The notes beneath the pieces are model-generated. The model was not told the DNA's origin. It was given only the letters and a program-made list of their open reading frames with translations, and did no database searches. A program made the translations under genes and the position numbers. From DATKDU01 sp035512595 (GTDB lineage Bacteria; Planctomycetota; Planctomycetia; Pirellulales; Pirellulaceae), in contig DATKDU010000289.1 in NCBI GenBank assembly GCA_035512595.1, positions 1 to 36,233 of the forward strand: a stretch of DNA of 36,233 bases. The letters are read 5' to 3'. Of the stretch, positions 6,888 through 15,447 are shown piece after piece; the first letter of the stretch is position 1, and every line of letters begins with the position of its first letter.

Positions 6888-8891
6888 ATGCGACGCACGC
6901 CAGCGATTGTCATTGCCTGCATCACCTTGGTCGTACTGGTGGTGGCTATGCTGCCAGCCCAGGAGGCCGTTCCCTGGAAGCGGCCCGGCAAAGCGGCTGC
7001 CAAAATCCCCACGTCGCCGCCGGCGGGGAGCGTGTATGGCGATGAGGACGCACCGGAGCCGGCGCAGTTTCCGATGGGGGCGGCCGAAAATCTGCATGCG
7101 GCTCCATCCAGCGAACCGGTGACCGACAGCAACGTCCGCCAGGCGCAGCTACGCCGCCGCGCCGGCTTTCAAGACCGCCATCGCGATAGTGAAGTCTCGC
7201 CTGCCGCAGAGCCTGAGCCGTCGGCTGATGACGACAGCCGGCATTCCGTCCTCAAGCGCGGGACCCAGGAGGTAGACGATCCGGCTGATTCGCCCGCACT
7301 GGCTTCGCCGGCGGACGATCGCGGCATTGTTTCGCCGTCTCCTGGCGTATCCTCCTCGCGACGCACCACGCGCCCGACGGTCAGCGGACGCAGCCCCAGC
7401 GCGCCGCCGGCCGTTGCCTCGCGGGTTTCCGAGCTGCACGTCACCAGCCGCATGCCGGCACTCCGCGTGGAGCTCGTCGGCCCCGGCTCCATTCAAACGG
7501 GCAAAGCGGCAAAGTTCACGATCTACGCCAACAACGAAGGCGACGCCTCCGCGCAGGACATCGTCGTGCAATTGCCGCTGCCGGGCTCGGTCAACCTGAC
7601 CAAAGGGGAATCGACGGCCGGCGACGCGGAAGTGAAACCGCAGGCCGACGGCTCGCTGGCGCTGGTGTGGGCGATCCCATCGCTGCCGCCGCGCGGCCAT
7701 GAGACGCTTCAGATGCACTTGGTTCCCAGCGACGGCGAAGCGTTCGAGCTGGAAATGTCCTGGACCTGCCGGCCGGCCGCCGCCTCGGCACGCGTGGTCG
7801 TCAAGCAGCCGCAGCTCGCCCTGTCGCTCTCGGGGCCGGCCGACATGCTCCTGGGCGAAGAAAAAACGTTCACGCTGCTGGTCAGCAATCCAGGCACCGG
7901 CGATGCCACCGGCGTCGAGGTCAACGTGGCCACCGGCAGTGGCCAGCCGCAGAAGGTGCAAGTCGGCGTCGTGCCGGCCGGACAGCAGGCCGAGATTCCG
8001 GTGCAGGTCGCCGGCAACGAGCCGGGCGAGCTGGAGATCCGAGCCACTGCCCAGGCCGAAGGGGAACTCTCCGCCGATGCCGCGGGGAAGGTGCAGGTCC
8101 GTAGCGCCAACCTGGCAGTGGCGGTCGAAGGCCCGCAGCTTCAGTTCGCGGGGGCCGAAGCGACCTACGTCGTCGTGGTCGCCAACCGGGGCAATGCGGC
8201 GGCCGATGCGACGACGATTTCGGTGCAGCTTCCGGCGGAAGCTCGCTATATCGGCGGCGTGGACGGGGCGGCTGCCGGCAAGAGCGTGGTGAAATGGAAC
8301 GCCGGGGTCATCCCGCCCGGCGCCGAGAAGTCGTTCGAGATGCGCTGCCAGCTCTTGGCGGAAGGGGCCAATCACTTCCTGGCCAAAGCCGACGCCAGGC
8401 ACAGCATTGGCGGCGCGGCGGAGGCAATCACCGAAGTGCAAGCGGTGGCCGAGCTGAAGCTGGCGGTCAACGATCCCACCGGGCCCGCCTCGGTCGGCAG
8501 CGAGGTGGTCTACGAAGTGCAGATCATGAATCGCGGCACTCGGGCCGCGCCTGCGGTCAAGGTGCTGATGCAGTTCGGCCCGGGTATCGAACCGACCGGC
8601 GTCATGGGCGGCAAGGGGAAGATCGTCCCCGGCCAGGTGGTTTTCGATCCGATTCCGAGCCTGGAAGCGGGCGAGCAGGTGACCGTCAAGGTCAAAGCCA
8701 AGGGAGAAAAGTCGGGCACGCATCAGTACCGCGTGGAAGTGACGGCTGGCGACGACGGCACGCGGCTGGTGAGCGAAGGGACGAGCCGGTTCTTCGCCGA
8801 GCGAGGCGCTCAAGCTCCCGCCACACCAGCCGCCGCCCGAACAGCGAACAAGCCGCAAATGCCGACGCCAGCCAAGGGGAAGCAGCGGTAG
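6888..8891 (+). CDS. Exported DUF11/CARDB-type repeat protein
   Basis: A 667-residue protein; ATG 6888 gives a signal peptide (MRRTPAIVIACITLVVLVVAM), while ATG 6879 or TTG 6849 are alternatives. Residues about 30-180 are low-complexity, Pro/Ser/Arg-rich and likely disordered. Four Ig-like DUF11/CARDB beta-sandwich repeats follow, beginning near residues 190, 308, 408 and 522. Each starts with a hydrophobic strand, then xGxxxTYxxxVxNxG, for example FTLLVSNPGTGDATGVEV and YVVVVANRGNAAADATTI. The C terminus is a Pro/Ala/Lys tail without a sortase or membrane anchor. Such proteins are surface or matrix structural components. Its stop codon directly abuts that of the convergent hydrolase gene. 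Confidence 0.85.
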   Translation: MRRTPAIVIACITLVVLVVAMLPAQEAVPWKRPGKAAAKIPTSPPAGSVYGDEDAPEPAQFPMGAAENLHAAPSSEPVTDSNVRQAQLRRRAGFQDRHRDSEVSPAAEPEPSADDDSRHSVLKRGTQEVDDPADSPALASPADDRGIVSPSPGVSSSRRTTRPTVSGRSPSAPPAVASRVSELHVTSRMPALRVELVGPGSIQTGKAAKFTIYANNEGDASAQDIVVQLPLPGSVNLTKGESTAGDAEVKPQADGSLALVWAIPSLPPRGHETLQMHLVPSDGEAFELEMSWTCRPAAASARVVVKQPQLALSLSGPADMLLGEEKTFTLLVSNPGTGDATGVEVNVATGSGQPQKVQVGVVPAGQQAEIPVQVAGNEPGELEIRATAQAEGELSADAAGKVQVRSANLAVAVEGPQLQFAGAEATYVVVVANRGNAAADATTISVQLPAEARYIGGVDGAAAGKSVVKWNAGVIPPGAEKSFEMRCQLLAEGANHFLAKADARHSIGGAAEAITEVQAVAELKLAVNDPTGPASVGSEVVYEVQIMNRGTRAAPAVKVLMQFGPGIEPTGVMGGKGKIVPGQVVFDPIPSLEAGEQVTVKVKAKGEKSGTHQYRVEVTAGDDGTRLVSEGTSRFFAERGAQAPATPAAARTANKPQMPTPAKGKQR

Positions 8892-9749
8892 CTACTTAGG
8901 ACTCGGCAGCTTGTCGAGAAACTCATCCAGCTTTTGATAATACTCCACCGGCTGCAGGCAGTTGTGATCGCCGCCGCTAACGCAGTAGAACTCCTTGGGC
9001 TCGGCCGCGGCATCGAAGAGCTTCTTTGCCAGCGACATCGAGATGAGCGAGTCGCAATCACCGTGGCTTTGTAAGAGCGGGCCGTTGTAGGCGGCGATCT
9101 TCGCCACCGAGTCGTAGCGGTTCTTCATCAGCCAGCCGACCGGCAGCCAGGGGAATTGCCCGGCGGCTGCTTCGGGGAGCGATGAAAAGGTGCTTTCCAG
9201 AATCAGTCCGCGTGCGCCATTCTTGGCGGCCAGGTGAACCGCCACGCCGCCGCCGATCGAGCGCCCCATCAGGACGATGTCCTTTTGCGCCAGGCCGGTC
9301 CGTTCGGCCAGCCACGCCTGGGCCGCTTCGGCATCCTCGAGGATTCCCGTCTCAAACGGCTCCCCTTCGCTGCGGCCGTAGCCGCGGTAGTCAAAGGCGA
9401 AGACCGAGACGCGGAACTCGTCGCGGAGCATCGCCAGCAAGTCGTCGTTGTAAGCGACGTGCTCGCCGTTGCCGTGGCAGTACAGGATCACGGCCCGCGG
9501 CTGGGGATGCTCGACGTACCAGCCGTGGAGCTTCGTCCCGTCTGCCGAGCTGAAATAGACGTCCTCGTGGGGCAGATGCGCGGCTTCCCAGTCGCCGGCC
9601 GGATAGCGCGGCGCAGGATAAATGAGCCGATTCTCCAGGAAGAGCAACATCAAAAGCACCCCGAGATAAGAGAGCGCCGCCACGCGCAACCCCTTCACGA
9701 GCCACGTCAAGGCAATCGATCCCAGTCGGCGAGTGGGACTGGCGCTCAT
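8892..9749 (-). CDS. Alpha/beta hydrolase, membrane-anchored (Bem46/ABHD-like)
   Basis: A 285-residue protein with one N-terminal membrane segment (residues about 22-38) followed by NRLIYPAPRYP, as in Bem46/ABHD17-type hydrolases. The oxyanion region is YCHGNGE (90-96), the nucleophile elbow GRSIGG (Ser164), the acid Asp231 or Asp233 (HGDCDSLI) and the base His262 (GGDHN). All catalytic parts are present. It probably hydrolyses an ester or thioester at the membrane; the substrate is unknown. It ends exactly where the convergent DUF11 gene ends, with no bases between the stops. The DUF1571 gene lies 97 nt upstream on the same strand. Confidence 0.85.
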   Translation of the reverse strand: MSASPTRRLGSIALTWLVKGLRVAALSYLGVLLMLLFLENRLIYPAPRYPAGDWEAAHLPHEDVYFSSADGTKLHGWYVEHPQPRAVILYCHGNGEHVAYNDDLLAMLRDEFRVSVFAFDYRGYGRSEGEPFETGILEDAEAAQAWLAERTGLAQKDIVLMGRSIGGGVAVHLAAKNGARGLILESTFSSLPEAAAGQFPWLPVGWLMKNRYDSVAKIAAYNGPLLQSHGDCDSLISMSLAKKLFDAAAEPKEFYCVSGGDHNCLQPVEYYQKLDEFLDKLPSPK

Positions 9750-9846
9750 ACGTGCATTCTACAACAAAAACACCCGGTGCTGCGGGAGTGCCGCGGCACA
9801 GGGTGGTGGCAATCGGGGGACGATTGGCCGGGGGCACGCAGTGGCT

Positions 9847-10785
9847 TTAGTTGCCGTTGCGGCCTTCCCCTTTGACGCCGCCGAGGGCGATCGGCCCGAA
9901 CTTGTAGGCCGGATTGGTGTGATCGAAGTCGATGTCCTTCAACCCCTGGTTCACCTTGACATCGACGTAGGTGTATTCCTCGAGGATCGGCTGGGCATCG
10001 CCCGGCACCTGCGGCCAACCGTAGGCGATGTACCGCACGGGCATGTTGTGCTCGTCGTCGATGAACACCTGCGCGACCTCGAAGTCGTACTGCGGCCGCT
10101 GCACGGTGTGCTTGACGGTCAGCACGAGGCATTTTCGCCCGTTGATCTTGGCCCCTTGCTTGAACTCCACCTGCGTCTCTTTGCCTGCCGGATCGAGCTG
10201 TTTGTCGCGCTCCCCCTTTTCAATGAGCTTGACGACCAGATTCTCGAGGCCGATCTCGGTGATCGGATAGAGGTTGTTCCGCATCGCCAGCCGGCTGTTG
10301 GGGTCGAGCATGGCGGAGACCTTGCCCAGCAACCCTCCTTCGTGGGCCACCAGCTTGCCGTTGTTCTTCGTCTCGACGTAACACACCTCGCGGCCCGCCA
10401 CGCTGGCCGGCTTGATGAAATGGAGGTAGGCGCCCAGCGGCACCACGATCTGGCCGTCCTGCACCTTGCGACAACGAATCTTGGCCTTCATGTACTCGTA
10501 CTCGTTGAGCACGCCGTTGATCCGCTCGCGCTTGATCATCGTGCAGGTGTAGTCGTCGATGTTCTTGCGGATGTGCGCCAGCGAATCGGCAGCGATGCGC
10601 AGGGCCCGGTCGAGCGGATGGTCCCCCGGCTGCTGCACCAGGTTTTCGCCGCGGGCGGCAATGCGAAACACGGGCTGTTGCAGCCCTTCCTTGTCCTGGG
10701 CGAAGGCGGTCGCAGCGAGGCAAGACGCGCCGGCAGCCACGATCGTTTGCAGGAACTGGCGACGGGCGGAATTGGGATTGGTCAC
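9847..10785 (-). CDS. DUF1571 domain protein, exported
   Basis: A 312-residue protein. The GTG start at 10785 is chosen because GGAG lies about 10 nt upstream and the product then begins with a Tat-like signal (SARRQFLQTIVAAGASCLAATAFAQ). The reading frame runs on to 11037 but that part looks non-coding. The mature part has the pattern of DUF1571 (DYTCTMIKRERINGVLNEYE, MKAKIRCRKV, EVCYVETKNNGKLVAHEGG), a family common in planctomycetes and probably of LolA/outer-membrane-lipoprotein-sorting fold. The end has LEEYTYVDVKVNQGLKDIDFD, typical of that family. It is divergent from the MBL hydrolase gene. Confidence 0.85.
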   Translation of the reverse strand: MTNPNSARRQFLQTIVAAGASCLAATAFAQDKEGLQQPVFRIAARGENLVQQPGDHPLDRALRIAADSLAHIRKNIDDYTCTMIKRERINGVLNEYEYMKAKIRCRKVQDGQIVVPLGAYLHFIKPASVAGREVCYVETKNNGKLVAHEGGLLGKVSAMLDPNSRLAMRNNLYPITEIGLENLVVKLIEKGERDKQLDPAGKETQVEFKQGAKINGRKCLVLTVKHTVQRPQYDFEVAQVFIDDEHNMPVRYIAYGWPQVPGDAQPILEEYTYVDVKVNQGLKDIDFDHTNPAYKFGPIALGGVKGEGRNGN

Positions 10786-11183
10786 TGGCGGATTACTCCT
10801 TTTCGCTTGCAAACAGGCCGCGGAGGACGTTTCAAGTGGAAGTCCCCGCCCCTGCTGCTTGGGTTCGTCCCTGACGGGCAAATGGTGGCCCGAAAGCTGG
10901 TTGGTCGCTGCAATTGTCGCGCCTAGGCCCGCTCGTCCGGCGTGGCAACCCATTTCGGCCGCGGGCAATCCGCCGTAAAATGCTATCCGAGCGTGATTTA
11001 CGGCGAATGGCCCGCAGCCGGCTGCGGGGCAGCGCATCGTCTCTAACCTGTTATCGCCAACCGCTTTTTCCCAGGATTACAATCCCAATTACAAACGGCG
11101 GCGATTCGCTAGCCGCTACAGCGTCCGCAAGCGGGAAAGTTGACGAACATCTTATGCGACTTGGGCCAGGGAGGCGAGACGAG
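10786..11183. promoter_or_regulatory. 398-bp divergent intergenic region with two inverted repeats
   Basis: This gap separates the divergent DUF1571 and MBL genes. It holds a 9-bp perfect inverted repeat CGCCGTAAA (10971-10979) / TTTACGGCG (10997-11005) with a 17-nt spacer, and a perfect 18-bp palindrome CCCGCAGCCGGCTGCGGG (11011-11028). Either may be an operator or an mRNA hairpin. No confident -10/-35 pair was found. Confidence 0.4.
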
Positions 11184-11846
11184 ATGACGACGATTGGCGG
11201 TCTATCTATCGCATCGGTCGTTTCGGATTTGTTTGCCGAGAACGCGTACGTCGTCCATCTGCCGGGGAAGCGGGACTGCCTGGTGATCGATCCGGGGCTC
11301 AATCCGGAGCGGATTCTGGCGGTGCTGGAAGACGAGTCGCTCACCGTCGCCGCCATCCTCAACACGCACGGCCACGCCGACCACATCGCCGGCAACGGGG
11401 CCATCAAGGAGCACTTCCCCGACGCGCCGCTGATCATCGGCCGGGGGGACGCGGCGAAGCTGACCGATGCCGATCTCAATCTGTCGGCGCCGTTTGGATT
11501 TGCGGTGACCAGTCCGCCGGCCGATCGGCTGGTGGACGAGGGGGAGATCGTCACTTTCGCGGGAATTCCGCTGGAAGTGCTGGCAGCACCGGGGCATAGT
11601 TGCGGTCACGTCATGTTCCTGTATCGCGGCAAGCCACTGGTCGTCTTCGGCGGCGACGTGCTGTTTGCCGGGAGCATCGGCCGGACCGATTTTCCGGATG
11701 GCAGCTTCCCGCAGCTCCGCCAGGCAATCCACACGAAGCTGTTCACGCTGGAGGGGGACACCATCGTTTTGCCCGGCCACGGCGAGCCCACCACGGTCGG
11801 TCAGGAGCGGGAAACGAACCCGTTCGTGGGGCGGGGAGGGGTCTAG
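11184..11846 (+). CDS. MBL-fold metallohydrolase (glyoxalase II-like)
   Basis: A 220-residue protein. ATG 11184 is preceded by GGGAGG; ATG 11154 is an upstream alternative. Metal ligands of the metallo-beta-lactamase fold are complete: THGHADH (His62, His64, Asp66, His67), His138 in APGHSCGH, Asp158 in GGDVLF and His199 in LPGHGE. GSIGRTDFPDGSF is typical of the small YcbL/glyoxalase II-like subgroup, which hydrolyses thioesters such as S-lactoylglutathione or related substrates. It is probably cytoplasmic and binds two metal ions. No rhodanese domain is attached, so persulfide dioxygenase is less likely. Confidence 0.9.
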   Translation: MTTIGGLSIASVVSDLFAENAYVVHLPGKRDCLVIDPGLNPERILAVLEDESLTVAAILNTHGHADHIAGNGAIKEHFPDAPLIIGRGDAAKLTDADLNLSAPFGFAVTSPPADRLVDEGEIVTFAGIPLEVLAAPGHSCGHVMFLYRGKPLVVFGGDVLFAGSIGRTDFPDGSFPQLRQAIHTKLFTLEGDTIVLPGHGEPTTVGQERETNPFVGRGGV

Positions 11847-12397
11847 TCATTAAAAAGTCGTAAAGAATTCCACGCGGATGGTTGCGTTATTTTCACGCCG
11901 ACGCTGCAAAAGACGTTCATTCCACGGCAGCAGCTTCTCGCAACTTCCTGGATTTCTCTTCAGGCATCGAATCCCCGTTTTTCACAACCCCTTGCGACAG
12001 CACGCGCCGCTAGCACGCAAGATGATGCGGCACGCTTGGCGCTGGTTCTGGCCTCGCTAAGTTTTCGCCCAGCTTGCACGGCGTGATTCCCACGCCGGCA
12101 AGGTGAAGGATTCACACACCGCCTTCGATATGGAGATCGCTTCGGCGCAGGTTCAAGATGAACGACGCGCTGGACACCTCGAACCCGGTTCCCGCCGGCA
12201 GTCCGCCTCGGGACGTTTGTGACGCGGCTCTCCCTTTCCCGCACCGCGCCGCAGCGCCCGTCGGCTGCCCAAGATCCCGCCTTCGTGGCTGTCCCGCCCT
12301 CTTTCGTCCCGTGGCGCTGGACCTTTCCTGGCAGGCTGGCCAGGGTTCCCCTCCAACTTCCGGAGCGGGGTTGCCTCATACTGCAAAGGGATTGCAA
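11847..12397. other. 551-bp gene-poor region with adjacent hairpins
   Basis: No convincing gene: the short frames here (such as 11878-12060) have atypical composition, and the in-frame extension 12158-12397 of the next gene looks non-coding. It holds a strong stem at 12073-12102 (CTTGC, bulged A, CGGCGTG, loop ATTCC, CACGCCG, GCAAG) followed at once by a small stem at 12103-12115 (GTGAA/TTCAC). These could form a terminator or a leader structure. Confidence 0.5.
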
Positions 12398-13144
12398 ATG
12401 CGTCAGAAGCCCGTCATTGGTATCAACGCCGACTTCCGCCCCACGCGCAAGGAGGGGCCGTCGCTGGCCTACGTCCCCGCAGGCTACTTCACCTGCATCG
12501 AGCGGGCCGGCGGCATTCCGCTGATCGTCCCCCCGCTGGCGGACGAGGATGATCTCAGCCGCGTCCTCGACACTGTCCAGGGTTTCGTCATGGTCGGCGG
12601 CGGCGACCTCGACGTCCGCCGCGACGGATACCAACTGCACTCCAGCATTCGCCCCATGGACCCCCGCCGCGAGGATTTTGACCGCCTGCTGATGCGCTTG
12701 ATTGCCGAGCGGCGAATGCCGGTGCTCGCCGTCGGCGTCGGCATGCAGCTCCTCAACGTCTCGCAGGGGGGGAACCTCTATTTCCACGTGCCGGAAGACC
12801 TGCCGGAAGCGATTCCCCACCGCGACCCACAGGACCCCGAGCACCGCCACGGATTGAACATCGTCTTCGGCACGCTGATGGAGCGGGTTTACGGCGACGG
12901 CGAAATCCGCGTCAACTCGATGCACCACATGGCGATCGACGAAGTGGCCGAAGGCTTCATGGTCACCGCCCGCTGCCCCGACGGCGTCATCGAAGCCATC
13001 GAGAGCACGCAGGACGACTGGTTCGCCGTCGGCACCCAGTTCCACCCCGAGTCCGAGTCCGCCACTGCCCTCGACTTCCGCATCTTCGAAGAATTCGTGG
13101 AAGGGGTCGTCAAGCAGAAGCGGGCAATGCGGCTCGTCGCGTAG
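12398..13144 (+). CDS. Class I glutamine amidotransferase-like protein (peptidase C26), nucleophile missing
   Basis: A 248-residue protein starting at MRQKPVIGINADFRP. The fold signature of gamma-glutamyl-GABA hydrolase/C26 proteins is clear: GINADFR, YVPAGYFTCIERAGGIPLIVPP, GGGDLDVRRDGY, MQLLNVSQGGNLY, VNSMHHMAI and GTQFHPES. The nucleophile elbow, usually GICRGMQ, here reads AVGVGMQ, so the cysteine is Gly113 (codon 12734-12736). His216 and Glu218 of the triad remain. The protein should lack glutaminase-type activity and may act as a binding or regulatory pseudoenzyme. No synthetase partner is adjacent. The ribosome site is weak. The gene is otherwise intact, so this is not simple decay. 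Confidence 0.8.
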   Translation: MRQKPVIGINADFRPTRKEGPSLAYVPAGYFTCIERAGGIPLIVPPLADEDDLSRVLDTVQGFVMVGGGDLDVRRDGYQLHSSIRPMDPRREDFDRLLMRLIAERRMPVLAVGVGMQLLNVSQGGNLYFHVPEDLPEAIPHRDPQDPEHRHGLNIVFGTLMERVYGDGEIRVNSMHHMAIDEVAEGFMVTARCPDGVIEAIESTQDDWFAVGTQFHPESESATALDFRIFEEFVEGVVKQKRAMRLVA

Positions 13145-13161
13145 CCCGCCGCCGCTCTTAG

Positions 13162-13220
13162 CCGGAGGACAACGTCCTCCGGGATCGACGTTGCAGCCGG
13201 AGGACATCCTCATCCTCCGG
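13162..13220. repeat. Two related palindromic hairpins
   Basis: First: CCGGAGGAC (13162-13170), loop AAC, GTCCTCCGG (13174-13182), a perfect 9-bp stem. Second: CCGGAGGA (13197-13204), 8-nt loop, TCCTCCGG (13213-13220). Both begin with AGCCGGAGGA, so they look like two copies of one unit. They lie between convergent genes and may act as bidirectional terminators or belong to a dispersed REP-like family. Confidence 0.7.
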
Positions 13221-13406
13221 TTTCCGGCACTCCTACCAAGGGCGTTTGGAAAGGAATTGCCCTGCCCCGGCACCTCCTTCCCGGCCCAGGTGCAGGTTCA
13301 CGGTTCACGACCAAACCCCGGGAAATCGATTCCCCCATAACTAAGTCGTAGACGGCGCGCACGACCGGACAAAGCCGCCGAGTTGTTGTCAAGAAATCGA
13401 ACCGCA

Positions 13407-13994
13407 TCACGGCACGATCTTCGTCCCCAGCACGGCCAAAAACTGGCGCATCCATTCTGGGTGCGCCGGCCAGGCCGGGGCGGTGATTAGATTGCCGTCG
13501 GTGTGGGCGTTCTCGAACGTGGCGCTGGCGGGGACAAACTCGCCGCCGGCCAACTCCACTTCGGCCGCACATGCGGGGTAGGCGCTGCACGACCGCCCAC
13601 GGAGCACTCCCGCTGCCGCCAGAAGTTGCGCCCCGTGGCAGATGGCCGCAATCGGCTTCTTGGCGTCGGCGAAATGCCGCACGATTGCCAGCACCCGCTT
13701 GTCCATCCGCAGATACTCAGGCGCTCGCCCGCCGGGGATGACCAGCGCGTCGTAGGCTTGCGGCTCGACCGACTCAAACGCGGCATTCAGCTTGAAGTTG
13801 TGCCCGCGTTTTTCGCTGTAGGTCTGATCCCCTTCGAAGTCGTGAATGGCCGTGGCGACCGATTCCCCGGCCTTCTTTCCCGGACAGACCGCATCGACGT
13901 CGTGGCCGACCATCAGCAGCATCTGGAAGGGGACCGTGACCTCGTAGTCTTCCACGTAGTCGCCGACGAGCATCAGGATTTTTTTCTTGGGCAT
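13407..13994 (-). CDS. DJ-1/PfpI family protein
   Basis: A 195-residue, full-length single-domain member. Seen: MPKKKILMLVGDYVEDYEV with the conserved Glu16, YDALVIPGGRAPEYLR, and the nucleophile elbow AICHGAQLLAAAGV with Cys119-His120. The family includes PfpI proteases, glyoxalase III and deglycase-type enzymes, and stress proteins; the exact activity cannot be read from sequence. DGNLITAPAWPAHPEWMRQF near the end is typical of the PfpI branch. There is no signal peptide. Downstream on the same side are two hairpins near 13162-13220. Confidence 0.88.
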   Translation of the reverse strand: MPKKKILMLVGDYVEDYEVTVPFQMLLMVGHDVDAVCPGKKAGESVATAIHDFEGDQTYSEKRGHNFKLNAAFESVEPQAYDALVIPGGRAPEYLRMDKRVLAIVRHFADAKKPIAAICHGAQLLAAAGVLRGRSCSAYPACAAEVELAGGEFVPASATFENAHTDGNLITAPAWPAHPEWMRQFLAVLGTKIVP

Positions 13995-14033
13995 GTTTGT
14001 TTCCTTTCACACAGCACGCGATAAAGTCGCGGC

Positions 14034-14321
14034 TTACAAGTGGACGGCAATGAATCGCTGCTGCTCGCCTGCGGCGGGCGGGGACGGCGGATCGATCCAA
14101 GGTATGGGCAAATCGGCGGCCAGGTGCCGGGCGATGGTGGCTTTGAATGCCGTCACGACCTGCGACAAGGCTTCCCGCTCGGAGGGGCCGCTGGCATCGA
14201 TGCCGGCGACCGTCGCGCAGCGGGCGTGCACCAGGCCCGCGGCGTCGCGCGGCGAGACAATCACGACGCAGTTATAAACCGGCACGTCGGGGGACTGCAT
14301 CTTGGCGAGCGGATCGCTCAT
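14034..14321 (-). CDS. Small hypothetical protein, possibly HicB-like fold
   Basis: A 95-residue protein starting at MSDPLAKMQSPDVPVYNC. Its pattern of strand, strand, then helix (YNCVVIVSPRD, VHARCATVAGIDASGPSEREALSQVVTAFKATIA) is reminiscent of HicB-type antidote folds, but no HicA partner is present, so this is only a guess. The start overlaps the stop of the membrane-protein gene upstream by 4 nt (ATGA), which suggests translational coupling. No signal peptide or membrane segment is seen. Confidence 0.65.
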   Translation of the reverse strand: MSDPLAKMQSPDVPVYNCVVIVSPRDAAGLVHARCATVAGIDASGPSEREALSQVVTAFKATIARHLAADLPIPWIDPPSPPAAGEQQRFIAVHL

Positions 14322-14944
14322 CGATGTCCTCCTGGCAATTCGCTCCAGATCGATTTGTCGTCGCTGCGGTCCTGCCTGCGGCCACCCGGTAAATGCGGCT
14401 CGACGTGCTCCAAGACCAGAAAAATGCCAGCGGCACAGGTCCCCATCAGGTAGCCGACGAAACCGCCGAGAAAGACCCAAATGATTGAGGAGCAGACGAT
14501 CAATCCCCAGTGGCCGCCATCGAAGGCGGCGACTCCCATGACGATCAGAGGGGCGACGACCGCTCCTGTCACGACCGAAGCCTTTCTGGGAACGTCGCCA
14601 TAAAACATCTGCACCAGGCAGATCGCCAGCGACATCAGGCCAAAGAACAGGAACACCGACGGCGGCGCATTGAGGAACCGCAAGCAGCCAAACAGCACTC
14701 CCATCACCGTCGTCACAACCAGAATCGCCAAGAGCCCGAATCGTTTGGGAACGACGTAGGTCTTCGCGGCGGGCCGGGTCGAATACCACTCGGGAGCAAG
14801 CGCCGGACCCGCCGCGGCAATCGGCGCCGAGCTGAAGGGATTGGCCTTTGGCGCAAATGCATCTTCCAGCACAATCGCATCCAGCGGCGCATCGCGACCC
14901 GGGCCAGACGGTGCAGCAGGCGATGATGAAATGGAGTCCCCCAT
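14318..14944 (-). CDS. Membrane protein of unknown function
   Basis: A 208-residue protein starting at MGDSISSSPAAPSGPGRD; the frame runs to 15271 but the added part looks non-coding. After a disordered Ala/Pro-rich head of about 60 residues come four or five membrane helices (FGLLAILVVTTVMGVLFGC, VFLFFGLMSLAICLVQMF, VVTGAVVAPLIVMGVAAF, LIVCSSIIWVFLGGFVGYL and the following segment). It ends in a charged tail. I recognise no family. It is translationally coupled (ATGA) to the small gene downstream. Confidence 0.7.
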   Translation of the reverse strand: MGDSISSSPAAPSGPGRDAPLDAIVLEDAFAPKANPFSSAPIAAAGPALAPEWYSTRPAAKTYVVPKRFGLLAILVVTTVMGVLFGCLRFLNAPPSVFLFFGLMSLAICLVQMFYGDVPRKASVVTGAVVAPLIVMGVAAFDGGHWGLIVCSSIIWVFLGGFVGYLMGTCAAGIFLVLEHVEPHLPGGRRQDRSDDKSIWSELPGGHR

Positions 14945-15195
14945 TCCCGCTATTGTCGCCGCTTCAGCCGCCCGAAAACAAGTTGTCAACGCACCGTGAC
15001 GGGATCGGGAGGCTTTGAGGCCGATGAGAGAATTCCGTTGATCTGCTCGGCAGGTTTTACGCCGGCATAGCGCCGTTGGCAATTGACAGGGAGTGGATCG
15101 AGGCGAGGCGGAAACAGAGGCGAAGGCAGTGAGGGGTTCAGCAGGCAAATTTGAAGGGAACGCGCCCACAACGGGGCGATCTTGCCGCTTTGTCT

Positions 15196-15426
15196 TCAGC
15201 TCAGGAAGATTCCCAGTGAAATCATTGCTCCGAAGAACCACACAATCGACGCGGCAACAAAAACCATCCAACAGATCAACGCGACGGCGAGTGGAACGAT
15301 TCGCCGCACGAAGAAGAAGGGGCCGGCCGCAATGAACAGGACTGTTCCGTGCGAACCGAGGTCAACATTAGCTGGTCTTCCTTGCAGGCGGTATTTTCGA
15401 TCGGCGATTTGCAGCCGCGGCCGCAA
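15196..15426 (-). CDS. Possible small membrane protein (tentative)
   Basis: The frame ends in two strongly hydrophobic segments (LFIAAGPFFFVRRIVPLAVALICW and VFVAASIVWFFGAMISLGIF), unlike typical shadow frames. No ATG exists except at 15606, deep inside the opposing TPR gene; a TTG at 15424-15426 gives 76 residues. No ribosome site is clear. It lies in the 503-bp gap 14945-15447, which otherwise shows nothing I recognise. Confidence 0.3.
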   Translation of the reverse strand: MRPRLQIADRKYRLQGRPANVDLGSHGTVLFIAAGPFFFVRRIVPLAVALICWMVFVAASIVWFFGAMISLGIFLS

Positions 15427-15447
15427 GCATGGTAGAAACGGACCGAC

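Noticed and set aside
7149..8858. A 569-codon frame on the minus strand
   Set aside because: Arg/His/Gly-rich shadow of the DUF11 gene, whose repeats are clear.
12158..12397. An 80-residue N-terminal extension of the C26-like protein
   Set aside because: Family members start at the strand GINADFR region; the extension is Pro/Arg-rich and non-coding in character.
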